This document shows, one piece after another, positions 33,297-41,534 of a stretch of 43,882 nt of DNA (position 1 is its first letter; the number at the start of each line of letters is the position of its first letter). Made by a program: the position numbers and the translations under genes. Location: contig JAAUZT010000019.1 of assembly GCA_014804485.1 (NCBI GenBank), positions 35,486 to 79,367 of the forward strand, in the 5' to 3' direction. The stretch is from Lachnospiraceae bacterium. Its GTDB lineage: Bacteria > Bacillota > Clostridia > Lachnospirales > Lachnospiraceae. A model generated the notes under the pieces. The model saw only the letters and a list, made by a program, of their open reading frames with translations, had not been told where the DNA came from and searched no databases.

Positions 33297-34163
33297 ATGG
33301 ATCAAATTACCCGCAAGGCATATGCGAAAATTAATATCGGACTGGATGTCTTAAGGCGCAGGACTGACGGCTATCACGAGGTCAGGATGATCATGCAGAC
33401 AGTGGATCTGTGCGATGATCTGCTGTTTGAGAAAACGGTTAAACCGGGGATCGAGCTTCGGACGGATTGCGGGGAGCTGCCCGTAAGCAGTGATAATCTG
33501 ATCTGTAAAGCGGCGGATCTGCTTATGCGGGAGAGAGCGGTACAGGAAGGTGTGCGGATCACACTGACTAAGAGAATACCGATCGCCGCGGGTATGGCAG
33601 GAGGAAGTTCAGATGCTGCTGCGACCATGCACGGATTGAATGAATTGTTTCAGATGGGATATTCTATTACCCAACTACAGGAATTGGGTGTGAAACTCGG
33701 GGCGGATATTCCCTATTGTCTGGTGGGCGGGACGATGCTGTCGGAGGGGATCGGAGAGATCTTATCGCCGCTGCCTGCACCGCCGGCGTGTTTTCTCGTA
33801 GTGGCGAAACCGGATATCAATGTGTCCACCGCATTTGTCTATGGAAATCTGCATGCCGACGCGTTGACGTATCATCCCGATATTGACGGTATGATCGGGG
33901 CGCTTCAGGCGTGTAATCTTAAGGGCGTCACCGATCGCCTCGGTAATGTGCTGGAGACGGTTACGGTCAGGGAGTATCCTGTCATAGAGGATTTGAAAGG
34001 AATGTTGCGAGGCAAAGGTGCCGAGAATGCGCTGATGAGCGGCAGCGGTCCTACTGTGTTCGGTATCTTTATGCAGCGGGAGACGGCTGAGAAGGCGGCG
34101 GAAGCTGTAGTGCGCAGCGGACTCGCAAGGCAGGTACATGTGACAACGTTTCATGAGTGTTAA
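33297..34163 (+). CDS. ispE: 4-diphosphocytidyl-2-C-methyl-D-erythritol kinase
   Basis: A 288-residue GHMP-family kinase of the non-mevalonate isoprenoid pathway. It phosphorylates CDP-methylerythritol. The opening KAYAKINIGLDVLRRRTDGYHEV, the ATP-binding motif PIAAGMAGGSSDAA (about residues 95-108), the third motif SGSGPTVFG near the carboxyl end, and GADIPYCL are characteristic. The ATG at 33297 follows GGGAGCAAAGG. An upstream in-frame extension would begin inside the -10 region. It begins a run of housekeeping genes on the plus strand, 48 bases before a GntR regulator. Confidence 0.97.
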   Translation: MDQITRKAYAKINIGLDVLRRRTDGYHEVRMIMQTVDLCDDLLFEKTVKPGIELRTDCGELPVSSDNLICKAADLLMRERAVQEGVRITLTKRIPIAAGMAGGSSDAAATMHGLNELFQMGYSITQLQELGVKLGADIPYCLVGGTMLSEGIGEILSPLPAPPACFLVVAKPDINVSTAFVYGNLHADALTYHPDIDGMIGALQACNLKGVTDRLGNVLETVTVREYPVIEDLKGMLRGKGAENALMSGSGPTVFGIFMQRETAEKAAEAVVRSGLARQVHVTTFHEC

Positions 34164-34211
34164 TGATATGTGGTGTATGGCATATAATATATTTAAGAAA
34201 GGCGGTTATGG

Positions 34212-34913
34212 ATGGAAGATCATTTGGAAATGACTATGGATGAGCTCCTTCCCTTGCGGGATGTGGTGTTTAATACGCTTCGCAAAGCGATTCTGACGGG
34301 TGAACTGAAGCCCGGCGAGCGTCTGCTGGAAATCCATCTGGCGAATCGTCTGGGTGTCAGCAGGACGCCGATCAGAGAGGCAATCCGTAAGCTGGAGCTG
34401 GAAGGGCTGGTGATTATGATCCCGCGCCGTGGCGCAGAGGTGGCTCAGATCACGGAGAAAAGCCTTAGGGAGGTGCTGGAGGTGCGCCGTGCGCTGGATG
34501 CTCTCTGTGCGGAGCTGGCCTGCGACCGAATTACAGCCGAGGAAGAAGAAAGGCTGAAGCAGGCGTGCGATGAGTTTGAGCGGGCGACAGAGACGAAAGA
34601 TGCGACCACGATTGCGGCGGCGGATGTGGCGCTTCACGATATTATTGTACAGGCGACGGGCAACAGGCGCTTGATTCAGTTGATCAATAACCTGTCAGAG
34701 CAGATGTACCGGTATCGTTTTGAATATATTAAGGATGAAAACCGTCATGATAACCTGATCGATGAACATAGAATGATATACGAAAGTATCATCAGACGGG
34801 ATAAAGAGAAAGCAGCCGCAGCCGCAAAGCTTCATATAGACAATCAGGAGCGGTTTGTGATCAGGCAGATATATCTGGAACAGGAACGGAACGCGCACCA
34901 TAAGAAAATGTGA
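34212..34913 (+). CDS. GntR-family transcription regulator, FCD (FadR) subgroup
   Basis: A 233-residue repressor or activator. A winged helix-turn-helix spans about residues 14-76 (VVFNTLRKAILTGELKPGERLLEIHLANRLGVSRTPIREAIRKLELEGLV), and the all-helical FCD ligand domain about 90-220 (EVRRALDALCAELA; the metal-ligand residues are suggested by DVALHDII and the later DEHRMIYESI). FCD regulators usually bind small organic acids with a metal ion; the ligand here is unknown. The ATG at 34212 lies after AAAGGCGG; another ATG at 34208 is in a different frame. It sits between ispE and a small membrane protein, and there is no obvious metabolic target next to it. Confidence 0.93.
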   Translation: MEDHLEMTMDELLPLRDVVFNTLRKAILTGELKPGERLLEIHLANRLGVSRTPIREAIRKLELEGLVIMIPRRGAEVAQITEKSLREVLEVRRALDALCAELACDRITAEEEERLKQACDEFERATETKDATTIAAADVALHDIIVQATGNRRLIQLINNLSEQMYRYRFEYIKDENRHDNLIDEHRMIYESIIRRDKEKAAAAAKLHIDNQERFVIRQIYLEQERNAHHKKM

Positions 34914-35055
34914 TGTGTTACGTATAGAGAACGGGAACAAGGTTACACTTCTTATTAGAAAGTCAGAAAGACGATATGCAGGCATGCCGATGCAGAATGC
35001 GGCGGATCATGTACCGTCAGGCGGACCCGCAATCGGAGAAAAGGAGTGTAATGAT

Positions 35056-35343
35056 ATGTGGAACAGACAGCGTGTGAGACAGCTATTACTTAGAGGATAT
35101 CGTGACCTGCGCATTCGCACCGCCGCCGTTATTATGTTTGCGCTTGCCTGGTGGGGCGTTCTGTATCCGGAGCTTTGTTTTACAGAAAGCACTTATGAGC
35201 AGATTATGGTTGTAGACGGACAGGAGATAGTCCTGGAAGAGACAGATGTTGAGGATATCCTGAATGCAGCAGGAGATGAAGTTGTTGTTAAGAGCAGACT
35301 GCTTGAATGGCTGGAACAGAAGTTCCGTAAAGAAGGATCATGA
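35056..35343 (+). CDS. Small single-pass membrane protein, unknown function
   Basis: A 95-residue protein with a basic amino terminus (WNRQRVRQLLLRGYRDLRIR), one hydrophobic helix at about residues 21-39, and an acidic outer or inner tail ending in a charged helix. I do not recognise a named family. The ATG at 35056 follows AAAAGGAGTG at a good distance, and the longer upstream frame has no ribosome site and a different composition. It sits between the GntR gene and murI on the same strand, separated from murI by a stem-loop. Confidence 0.7.
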   Translation: MWNRQRVRQLLLRGYRDLRIRTAAVIMFALAWWGVLYPELCFTESTYEQIMVVDGQEIVLEETDVEDILNAAGDEVVVKSRLLEWLEQKFRKEGS

Positions 35344-35349
35344 AGACTG

Positions 35350-35385
35350 GTGTGAAAGAGCCATATAAGTGGAAGGCTTTCACAC
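35350..35385. promoter_or_regulatory. Stem-loop in the murI leader
   Basis: GTGTGAAAG (35350-35358) pairs perfectly with CTTTCACAC (35377-35385). Alternative inner pairing is GCC/GGC. It ends about 22 bases before the murI start and has no T tract. Confidence 0.5.
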
Positions 35386-35407
35386 AGAGCAGGAATGGAA
35401 GATTATT

Positions 35408-36241
35408 ATGAGTGAATATGAAGAATTGCGTAACAGACCGATCGGCGTGTTTGATTCGGGCGTGGGCGGGCTGACTGTGGCAAGAGAGATCATGCGGCAG
35501 CTTCCCAATGAACGGATTGTGTATTTCGGCGATACGGCAAGAGTTCCTTACGGCAGTAAGTCGCAGGATACGATTACCAAGTTCTCGCGGCAGATCGTCA
35601 GATTCCTGCAGACGCAGGAAGTTAAGGCAATTGTGGTGGCGTGTAATAGTGCGAGCGCCTATGCTTTGGATGCATTGGAACAGGAAGTGGATATTCCTAT
35701 TATCGGTGTGGTGAAGCCCGGTACCAAGGCGGCAATCATGGCGACGAAGAACGGTAAGATCGGGGTGATCGCCACGGAGGCCACAACCGGCAGCGGCATA
35801 TACAGCCGATACATAAAAGAAATTGACAGCAACGCTGCGATACTGTGCAAGGCTTGTCCTTTATTTGTGCCATTGGTGGAAGAGGGGTTGTGGGAGGATC
35901 CTGTGACGGATGAGATTGCCAGGAGATATTTGACGGAACTGATTGATGTGGGGATCGATACGTTGATTCTGGGGTGCACACACTATCCGATAATCCGCTC
36001 TACCATCGGAAGAATTATGGGAGACGGGGTGACATTGGTGAATCCCGCTTATGAGACTGCGCGGGAATTGAAAGAGCTTCTGCGGGAACAAGGGCTCGAA
36101 AGCGAACACAGACCGGAGCTGGGCACGGAGTTATACCGTTTCTTTGTCAGTGACGGGGCGGATAAGTTTCAGAAGTTTGCCAACTCGATCCTCACTTACG
36201 GTATCCTGTCCGCGAAAGTAATTAACATAGACGAATATTGA
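35408..36241 (+). CDS. murI: Glutamate racemase
   Basis: A 277-residue enzyme that makes D-glutamate for peptidoglycan. The opening PIGVFDSGVGGLTVAREI, YFGDTARVPYG, the first catalytic cysteine C79 in VVACNSASA, and the second C190 in LGCTHYP are all present. The ATG at 35408 is preceded by a modest GGAAG. The longer frame from 35369 would start inside the leader stem-loop. The length is normal. It is followed 37 bases later by a DUF1934 gene, a common pairing in Lachnospiraceae-like genomes. Confidence 0.96.
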   Translation: MSEYEELRNRPIGVFDSGVGGLTVAREIMRQLPNERIVYFGDTARVPYGSKSQDTITKFSRQIVRFLQTQEVKAIVVACNSASAYALDALEQEVDIPIIGVVKPGTKAAIMATKNGKIGVIATEATTGSGIYSRYIKEIDSNAAILCKACPLFVPLVEEGLWEDPVTDEIARRYLTELIDVGIDTLILGCTHYPIIRSTIGRIMGDGVTLVNPAYETARELKELLREQGLESEHRPELGTELYRFFVSDGADKFQKFANSILTYGILSAKVINIDEY

Positions 36242-36278
36242 GTGTGACATAAAATGCTGCGCAGAAATGAGGATGTAT

Positions 36279-36728
36279 ATGACACGGGAAGTATTACTGA
36301 CCCTTCGCGGTCTGCAGTTTGACCAGCGCGAGGAGGACGCAGATAAAGTTGAGATGGTGACGGTGGGTGATTACTATAAGAGAAATGACAGGCATTACGT
36401 GGTCTACGAGGAGATCACGGAAGGATTTACCCAACCCACCAAGAACAGATTAAAGTTCAGCGAACATATGCTGGAATTGACCAGAAACGGACTGGTGAAT
36501 GTACATATGGTTTTTCAGGAAAACAAGAAAAACCTGACAAATTACAACACTCCCTTCGGACAGATCCTTGTCGGCATCGACACGAAGAAGATACAGGTGG
36601 AGGAACACGAAGATAATATTGTGGTAGATGTGGATTATGCGCTGGATATCAATTACGAGTTCCTGTCCGACTGCCACATCAGAATCGATATCTGCTCCAA
36701 AGAAAACAGCAGCTTTTCCTTAAGTTGA
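36279..36728 (+). CDS. DUF1934 (YwiB-like) beta-barrel protein
   Basis: A 149-residue protein of the DUF1934 family (Bacillus YwiB), a calycin-like small barrel of unknown function. The pattern VLLTLRGLQ, then Y-rich strands (GDYYKRNDRHYVVYEE), RLKFSEHMLELTRNG, and the carboxyl VDYALDINYEFLSDCHIRIDI is typical. The ATG at 36279 is six bases after TGAGG; two in-frame ATGs upstream (36267, 36273) are less well placed. Its last five codons and stop form the left arm of a 16-bp hairpin, so the end of the gene doubles as a terminator-like structure. Confidence 0.88.
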   Translation: MTREVLLTLRGLQFDQREEDADKVEMVTVGDYYKRNDRHYVVYEEITEGFTQPTKNRLKFSEHMLELTRNGLVNVHMVFQENKKNLTNYNTPFGQILVGIDTKKIQVEEHEDNIVVDVDYALDINYEFLSDCHIRIDICSKENSSFSLS

Positions 36729-36753
36729 GACATCTCTTTAAGGAAAAGCTGCT
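36708..36753. terminator. 16-bp perfect hairpin overlapping the DUF1934 stop codon
   Basis: AGCAGCTTTTCCTTAA (36708-36723) pairs perfectly with 36738-36753. No T tract follows on the plus strand. On the minus strand the stem is followed by a TTTTCTTT stretch, so it probably ends the convergent gene at 36869-37345 within the coding end of its neighbour. Confidence 0.65.
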
Positions 36754-36780
36754 TGCTTAGTCTATAATTTATCCGAGTTC

Positions 36781-36870
36781 GCGAAGCGAATCTCGCAATC
36801 CCGCGAATCTCGCAATCCTGCGAAGCTCGCAATCGAGCGAAGCTCGCAATCGAGCGAAGCTCGATTTTTT
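36781..36870. repeat. 17-bp tandem array of GCGAAGC mini-hairpins ending in a terminator
   Basis: Units of 17 bases start at 36786, 36803, 36820 and 36837 (the last two identical, GCGAAGCTCGCAATCGA) with a partial fifth at 36854. The heptamer GCGAAGC, known as an exceptionally stable DNA mini-hairpin with a GAA loop, occurs at 36781, 36820, 36837 and 36854. The last unit forms ATCGAGC-GAA-GCTCGAT (36849-36865) followed by T's to 36870, a proper terminator for the plus strand. Confidence 0.8.
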
Positions 36871-37345
36871 ATTTTAATGGCTTTGCGCCCGCCTTCTCCT
36901 GCGCACGCTCCACAAGCTGCTTGAATTTGCTCTTTTTCTTCTGTTCGGCGACGATAGGCTTGCCGTGAAGTCCTTTTACGCCCGTGATATAGATCCCGCT
37001 GACTGTGGCCTTGACTTCTTTCTTGATCGGTACGGAGTCAAAGATCTTTTCCTCACAGATTAAGGACATTACCTGGGGACCCACTTTAGCTTTGACGATC
37101 GGCAGCTTGGAGCCGCGCAGCCACTTCGGGGTCTGTTCGAGCACAGCCTGCGGAAGCCCCGCATCCCGCAATTTCATGCGTTTCTTATCTATGATCAGCA
37201 TAGAGACCGTCTGTTTCATGGCCTCGATCTGTGCCTGTTGCTCGCTCTGTTTCTTCTGCGCTTTCTTGCCAAGGAAGTATAATGCGACCACGGCAATGAT
37301 CAAAACAGCCAGAATGACTAACAAAACAATCGTTAAAGTATTCAT
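36869..37345 (-). CDS. Membrane-anchored conserved protein, unknown function
   Basis: A 158-residue protein with one amino-terminal helix (about residues 4-26) followed by a basic, Gln/Lys-rich segment and a compact domain of about 90 residues with the pattern KKRMKLRDAGLPQAVLEQTPKWLRGSKLPIVKAKVGPQVMSLICEEKIFDSVP, ending in a lysine-rich tail. I do not recognise the family. The start follows GGAGGTAGTTCC. Its stop codon lies in the T tract of the neighbour's terminator, so the two convergent genes share very little space. Confidence 0.8.
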   Translation of the reverse strand: MNTLTIVLLVILAVLIIAVVALYFLGKKAQKKQSEQQAQIEAMKQTVSMLIIDKKRMKLRDAGLPQAVLEQTPKWLRGSKLPIVKAKVGPQVMSLICEEKIFDSVPIKKEVKATVSGIYITGVKGLHGKPIVAEQKKKSKFKQLVERAQEKAGAKPLK

Positions 37346-37527
37346 GGAACTACCTCCGAACCTACTGATTTACATGACTACATGCACAAAGTATTTTAAC
37401 ATTGATCGCGGCTTTAAGCAAGGAAATTTCATAGATTTCCGCGAGAATCCTCTTTTAAGAAAGCGGGATGTATGTTAATATAAATAAGTGCGAAAAGAAA
37501 GTCTGTTCGCTGGAGAGGCATGCAGAA

Positions 37528-38691
37528 ATGAGGTTTATTATGGATGATATAAGGAAAAATAATATTGTAAGAGACGTAGAACGTCCGGAGCGTATGCATG
37601 GAAGAGGACTTTGCGGAAAGAAAATGATGATACCGATGGCAGCGTTTCTTCTATCGATGATTCTTACCGCCTGCGGAGATAAGGTGTATCTGAAAGATAT
37701 CAAGGCAACAGATTATGTGACACTGGGAAATTATATCGGAATAGAAGCTTCCGCCGCGGAACCGGTAGTGGAGGACGGGCTTGTGGACATGTACATTCAG
37801 TATTATATCCTGCCGAACTATACTACGACGGAGGAGGTCACCGGCAGAGCCGTGGAGAACGGAGATACGGCCAATATTGATTTCGTCGGCTATATTGACG
37901 GAGAGGCGTTTGACGGCGGTACGGGTACAGGGTTTGATCTGACGATCGGATCCCGTCGATTTATAGACGGTTTCGAGGACGGGCTGATCGGCGTGAATAT
38001 CGGTGAAACGGTATCCCTGGATCTGAAGTTTCCGGATCCTTACGATGTGAATCCTGACCTTGCGGGTGTGCCGGTCGTATTCGAGGTTACGGTCAACAGT
38101 ATCACCAAACAAGTGACACCGGAATTGAACGATGAGTTTGTACAGACTCTGGGAATAGAAGGCTGTAAGACAGAGAAAGATTTGCGGGACTATGTGTACA
38201 ATTATTTCTATGAGACGGAAGTGCAGAATTATCAGAATACAATCGAGACAACCATGACAAACGCGGTTATGTCGGAATGTTCTTTCAGGGAACCTCCTGC
38301 TAAGATGGTGGAGCGTTTCACACAGAATCTCAAGGATGTCATGAACGCCAATGCGGTTTCCATGAATATGACGCTGAAGGATTATATGCAGGAGTATTAC
38401 GGACTGGATCCGGAGGGATATGAAGAGAAATTTAAGACAGAGGCGCTGACAGCGGCACAGCAGTATATCATGTTCCAGGCGATCGCCGACGCGGAAGGGT
38501 TAAATCCCACCGAAGAGCAGATTCAGGAGGAAGTGGACAGTAGAGTGGAAGTCTACGGTTACGAATCCGAGGCGAAATTTAAGGAGAGCATGGACATGGA
38601 AATGCTGCGGGAGCAGGTAATGAGAAGGAATGTCATGGATTATCTGAAAGAAAACGGTAAGATCGATACGATATCCACGATAGAAGATTAA
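37528..38691 (+). CDS. Lipoprotein peptidyl-prolyl isomerase, trigger-factor-like
   Basis: About 387 residues. A lipoprotein signal follows an unusually long basic head; the lipobox is LTAC (C49 in this numbering). Next come an FKBP-type isomerase domain (about 105-195; NGDTANIDFVGYIDGEAFDGG, GFEDGLIGVNIGETVSLDLKFPDPY) and a helical region related to the carboxy-terminal domain of trigger factor (about 198-380). It lacks the ribosome-binding domain of cytosolic trigger factor, so it is probably an outer-surface folding helper, comparable in role to PrsA. The start is uncertain: ATGs at 37528 (GGAGAGG upstream), 37540 and 37594 are all in frame, and 37594 would give an ordinary-length signal peptide. 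Confidence 0.88.
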   Translation: MRFIMDDIRKNNIVRDVERPERMHGRGLCGKKMMIPMAAFLLSMILTACGDKVYLKDIKATDYVTLGNYIGIEASAAEPVVEDGLVDMYIQYYILPNYTTTEEVTGRAVENGDTANIDFVGYIDGEAFDGGTGTGFDLTIGSRRFIDGFEDGLIGVNIGETVSLDLKFPDPYDVNPDLAGVPVVFEVTVNSITKQVTPELNDEFVQTLGIEGCKTEKDLRDYVYNYFYETEVQNYQNTIETTMTNAVMSECSFREPPAKMVERFTQNLKDVMNANAVSMNMTLKDYMQEYYGLDPEGYEEKFKTEALTAAQQYIMFQAIADAEGLNPTEEQIQEEVDSRVEVYGYESEAKFKESMDMEMLREQVMRRNVMDYLKENGKIDTISTIED

Positions 38692-38766
38692 CGCGGTTTT
38701 GCATTTTTTGATTGGAGTTTTCGGAAAAAGACAAACTATAAGGGATGAAGAAGGAGAGGTTATATT

Positions 38767-40167
38767 ATGAGCAGTATGAATCTGACAGACATTAAGGAGT
38801 TGTATCGTAACACGGAGAATTATATCGACAAGGAAGTAACGGTCGGCGGATGGGTGAGAAGCATCAGAGATTCTAAGACGTTCGGGTTTATTGTAGTAAA
38901 CGACGGCACTTTCTTTGAGACACTGCAGGTAGTGTACGGCGATACGCTTGATAATTTTGAGACGATCTCTAAGCTGAATGTGGGATCTGCAATCGTGGCA
39001 AAGGGAAAGATCGTGGCTACGCCGCAGGCGAAGCAGGCATTTGAGATGCAGGCGGCTGAGATTATCATAGAAGGAGAATCCACGGCGGATTATCCGCTGC
39101 AGAAGAAACGGCACAGCTTCGAGTATTTGAGGACAATCTCGCATCTGAGACCGAGAACCAATACGTTTCAGGCAACGTTCCGCGTGCGCTCGCTGATTGC
39201 TTATGCAATTCACACTTTTTTTCAGGAGAGAGGTTTTGTGTATGTGCACACGCCGATTATTACGGGAAGTGACTGCGAGGGAGCAGGCGAGATGTTTCAG
39301 GTGACGACGATGGATATGAATAATCTGCCTATGACGGAGGACGGACAGGTGGATTACACTAAGGATTTCTTCGGCAAGGCAACCAATCTGACTGTCAGCG
39401 GGCAGTTGAACGTAGAGACATATGCTTTTGCGTTTAAGAACGTGTATACTTTCGGTCCGACTTTCCGTGCGGAAAATTCCAACACGACCAGACATGCGGC
39501 GGAGTTCTGGATGATCGAGCCGGAGATCGCGTTTGCAGATCTGACGGATGACATGGAACTTGCGGAGGCGATGTTAAAGCATGTGATCCGATATGTACTG
39601 GACAACGCGCCGGAGGAGATGAATTTCTTTAATCAGTTCGTTGATAAGGGACTGATCGAGCGGCTTAATCACGTGCTTCATTCCGACTTTGCGCATGTGA
39701 CTTACACGGAGGCGATCAGTATTCTGGAGAAACATAACGATGAGTTTGAATACAAGGTGTCATGGGGATGCGACTTGCAGACCGAGCATGAGCGGTACTT
39801 GACGGAACAGGAATTTAAACGTCCCGTCTTTGTGACGGATTATCCGAAGGAGATCAAGGCTTTCTATATGAAACTGAATGCGGACGGCAAGACCGTGGCA
39901 GCTATGGACTGTCTTGTGCCGGGAATCGGTGAGATCATAGGCGGCAGCCAGAGAGAGGATGATCTGAATCTCTTAGAGAAGCGGATGGAGGAGCTGGGTC
40001 TGAATAAGGAGGATTATCAGTTCTATCTGGATCTCAGGAAATACGGTTCTGCGCGTCATGCGGGATTCGGTCTGGGATTTGAGAGATGTGTCATGTATCT
40101 GACCGGTATGAGCAACATCAGGGATGTGATTCCGTTCCCGAGAACAGTGAATAACTGCGAATTATAA
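38767..40167 (+). CDS. asnS: Asparaginyl-tRNA synthetase
   Basis: A 466-residue class IIb aminoacyl-tRNA synthetase that charges tRNA-Asn. The OB-fold anticodon-binding domain spans about residues 15-110 ([23 protein letters not shown]). Class II motif 2 is seen in [25 protein letters not shown] and motif 3 in [28 protein letters not shown]. The absence of the GAD insert and the [11 protein letters not shown] form favour AsnRS over AspRS. GGAGAGG precedes the start. No T-box or other leader structure is seen upstream. Confidence 0.97.
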   Translation: MSSMNLTDIKELYRNTENYIDKEVTVGGWVRSIRDSKTFGFIVVNDGTFFETLQVVYGDTLDNFETISKLNVGSAIVAKGKIVATPQAKQAFEMQAAEIIIEGESTADYPLQKKRHSFEYLRTISHLRPRTNTFQATFRVRSLIAYAIHTFFQERGFVYVHTPIITGSDCEGAGEMFQVTTMDMNNLPMTEDGQVDYTKDFFGKATNLTVSGQLNVETYAFAFKNVYTFGPTFRAENSNTTRHAAEFWMIEPEIAFADLTDDMELAEAMLKHVIRYVLDNAPEEMNFFNQFVDKGLIERLNHVLHSDFAHVTYTEAISILEKHNDEFEYKVSWGCDLQTEHERYLTEQEFKRPVFVTDYPKEIKAFYMKLNADGKTVAAMDCLVPGIGEIIGGSQREDDLNLLEKRMEELGLNKEDYQFYLDLRKYGSARHAGFGLGFERCVMYLTGMSNIRDVIPFPRTVNNCEL

Positions 40168-40193
40168 GTTTACCGGAGAAGAGGAACGGCGGG

Positions 40194-41432
40194 ATGAGGA
40201 GAAGATATACGCAGACGATATGTATCGTGCTATCCTTCATATTGCTTATACTGGCGGCAGATACGGCAACGGCTACCACGATTTCTGATCTACAGGAGGA
40301 GCTTAAGAATAATCAGTCGCAGCTTAAGGATGTCAATCAGCAGATTTCCGATTATAAGGGTGCACAGGCGGACATCGGGCAGGAGATCGACGAACTGGAT
40401 GCGGAAATGGTGGCGCTTCTGACCGATATCAATCTGATCAAAGAAGCAATCGAGAATAAAGAGGCGGACATTGTGAAAGCGCAGGAGGAGTATGACGCTG
40501 CGCTGGCGGAGAAAAATGAGCAGTATGAGGCCATGAAGGTACGTATCAGATTCATGTATGAGAAAGGGGAAGTATCCTATCTGCAGATGTTCTTCGGTGC
40601 GAAGAGCATGGGCGAGATCATGAACAAGGCAAGCTATGTGGAAGACCTCTATGAATATGACAGAAGACTGCTGGAAGAGTATGAAGGGATCGTGCAGCAG
40701 GTAGCTGCTCTTCAGGACAATCTGGAAGAAGAGAAATCCGAGCTGGAAACTTCACGAAGCGAGCTGGAAGAAGAAGAAGCCTATGTGGAGGAAATATTGG
40801 CGCAGAAGCAGCAGGAGTATGAGAATTACAATGTTGTATTAGCAAAAGCGAAGCAGGAGGCGGCTGTCTACACGGCTAAGATTAAGCAGGAGACGGCGCA
40901 GATCAAGAAGCTGGAAGAAGAGGAGCGTAAGCGCAGGGAGGAAGAAGAGCGCAAACGCAAGGAGGAAGAGGAGCGTAAGAAAGCGGAGCAGGAGGCACAG
41001 CTGGCTGCAGCGGACGACGACTCGGATTCCGATAGCGATAAGGGCAAAGAGCAGAAGACGGAGACCCCGAAACCGTCCTCTTCCGGAAGCGGCAAAGGAC
41101 AGCAGATCGCGGATTTCGCGTGTAAATATATCGGATCGCCCTACGTGGCGGGCGGAACCAGTCTGACCAAAGGGGCGGACTGCTCAGGTTTCGTGATGGC
41201 GGTTTATCAGGCCTTCGGTTATTCGCTGCCGAGAAGTTCCTATGCGCAGTCCGGAGCCGGCAGAGCGGTATCCTATTCCGAGGCGCAGCCGGGAGATATT
41301 ATATATTACGGCGGGCATGTGGGTATCTACATAGGAAACGGGCAGATCGTGCATGCCAGCACAGAGCGGACGGGGATCAAGATCACGGCCGCGACCTATC
41401 GAAGCATTGTTTCGGTTAGGAGAATTGTATAA
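40194..41432 (+). CDS. Secreted NlpC/P60 peptidoglycan endopeptidase with coiled coil (CwlO-like)
   Basis: A 412-residue wall hydrolase. A signal peptide covers about residues 1-28, followed by a long coiled coil (about 29-270) of the kind that docks to FtsEX-type regulators, including an Arg/Glu/Lys repeat at 240-268. A low-complexity Asp/Ser linker then leads to the NlpC/P60 domain (about 300-412) with catalytic C330 (KGADCSGFV), H375 (GGHVGIYIG) and H387 (IVHAST). It should cut gamma-D-Glu-diamino acid bonds in the wall stem peptide. It follows asnS by 26 bases with GAAGAGG-like sequence upstream and precedes the chemoreceptor gene. Confidence 0.94.
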   Translation: MRRRYTQTICIVLSFILLILAADTATATTISDLQEELKNNQSQLKDVNQQISDYKGAQADIGQEIDELDAEMVALLTDINLIKEAIENKEADIVKAQEEYDAALAEKNEQYEAMKVRIRFMYEKGEVSYLQMFFGAKSMGEIMNKASYVEDLYEYDRRLLEEYEGIVQQVAALQDNLEEEKSELETSRSELEEEEAYVEEILAQKQQEYENYNVVLAKAKQEAAVYTAKIKQETAQIKKLEEEERKRREEEERKRKEEEERKKAEQEAQLAAADDDSDSDSDKGKEQKTETPKPSSSGSGKGQQIADFACKYIGSPYVAGGTSLTKGADCSGFVMAVYQAFGYSLPRSSYAQSGAGRAVSYSEAQPGDIIYYGGHVGIYIGNGQIVHASTERTGIKITAATYRSIVSVRRIV

Positions 41433-41437
41433 AATCA

Positions 41438-41466
41438 TTGTATATATGAAAACTGTTTAGTATAAT
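41438..41466 (+). promoter_or_regulatory. Chemoreceptor gene promoter
   Basis: TTGTAT (41438-41443), a 17-base spacer and TATAAT (41461-41466). The -10 sits inside an inverted repeat CTGTTT/AAACAG (about 41453-41478), a possible operator. Confidence 0.55.
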
Positions 41467-41534
41467 AGTAACAAACAGCGTATGGGAGAAACTGTTTTGC
41501 CGAAGGGAATATGGTTATTTGCGGAGGAAATTCT

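Noticed and set aside
36781..36870. CRISPR repeat array
   Set aside because: Units are contiguous 17-mers without spacers and run into a terminator; no cas genes.
38500..39495. 331-codon minus-strand open frame opposite asnS and the PPIase gene
   Set aside because: It is a shadow of two well-supported plus-strand genes, has an odd composition (many His, Arg, Cys, Ile) and no domain, and spans two unrelated genes.
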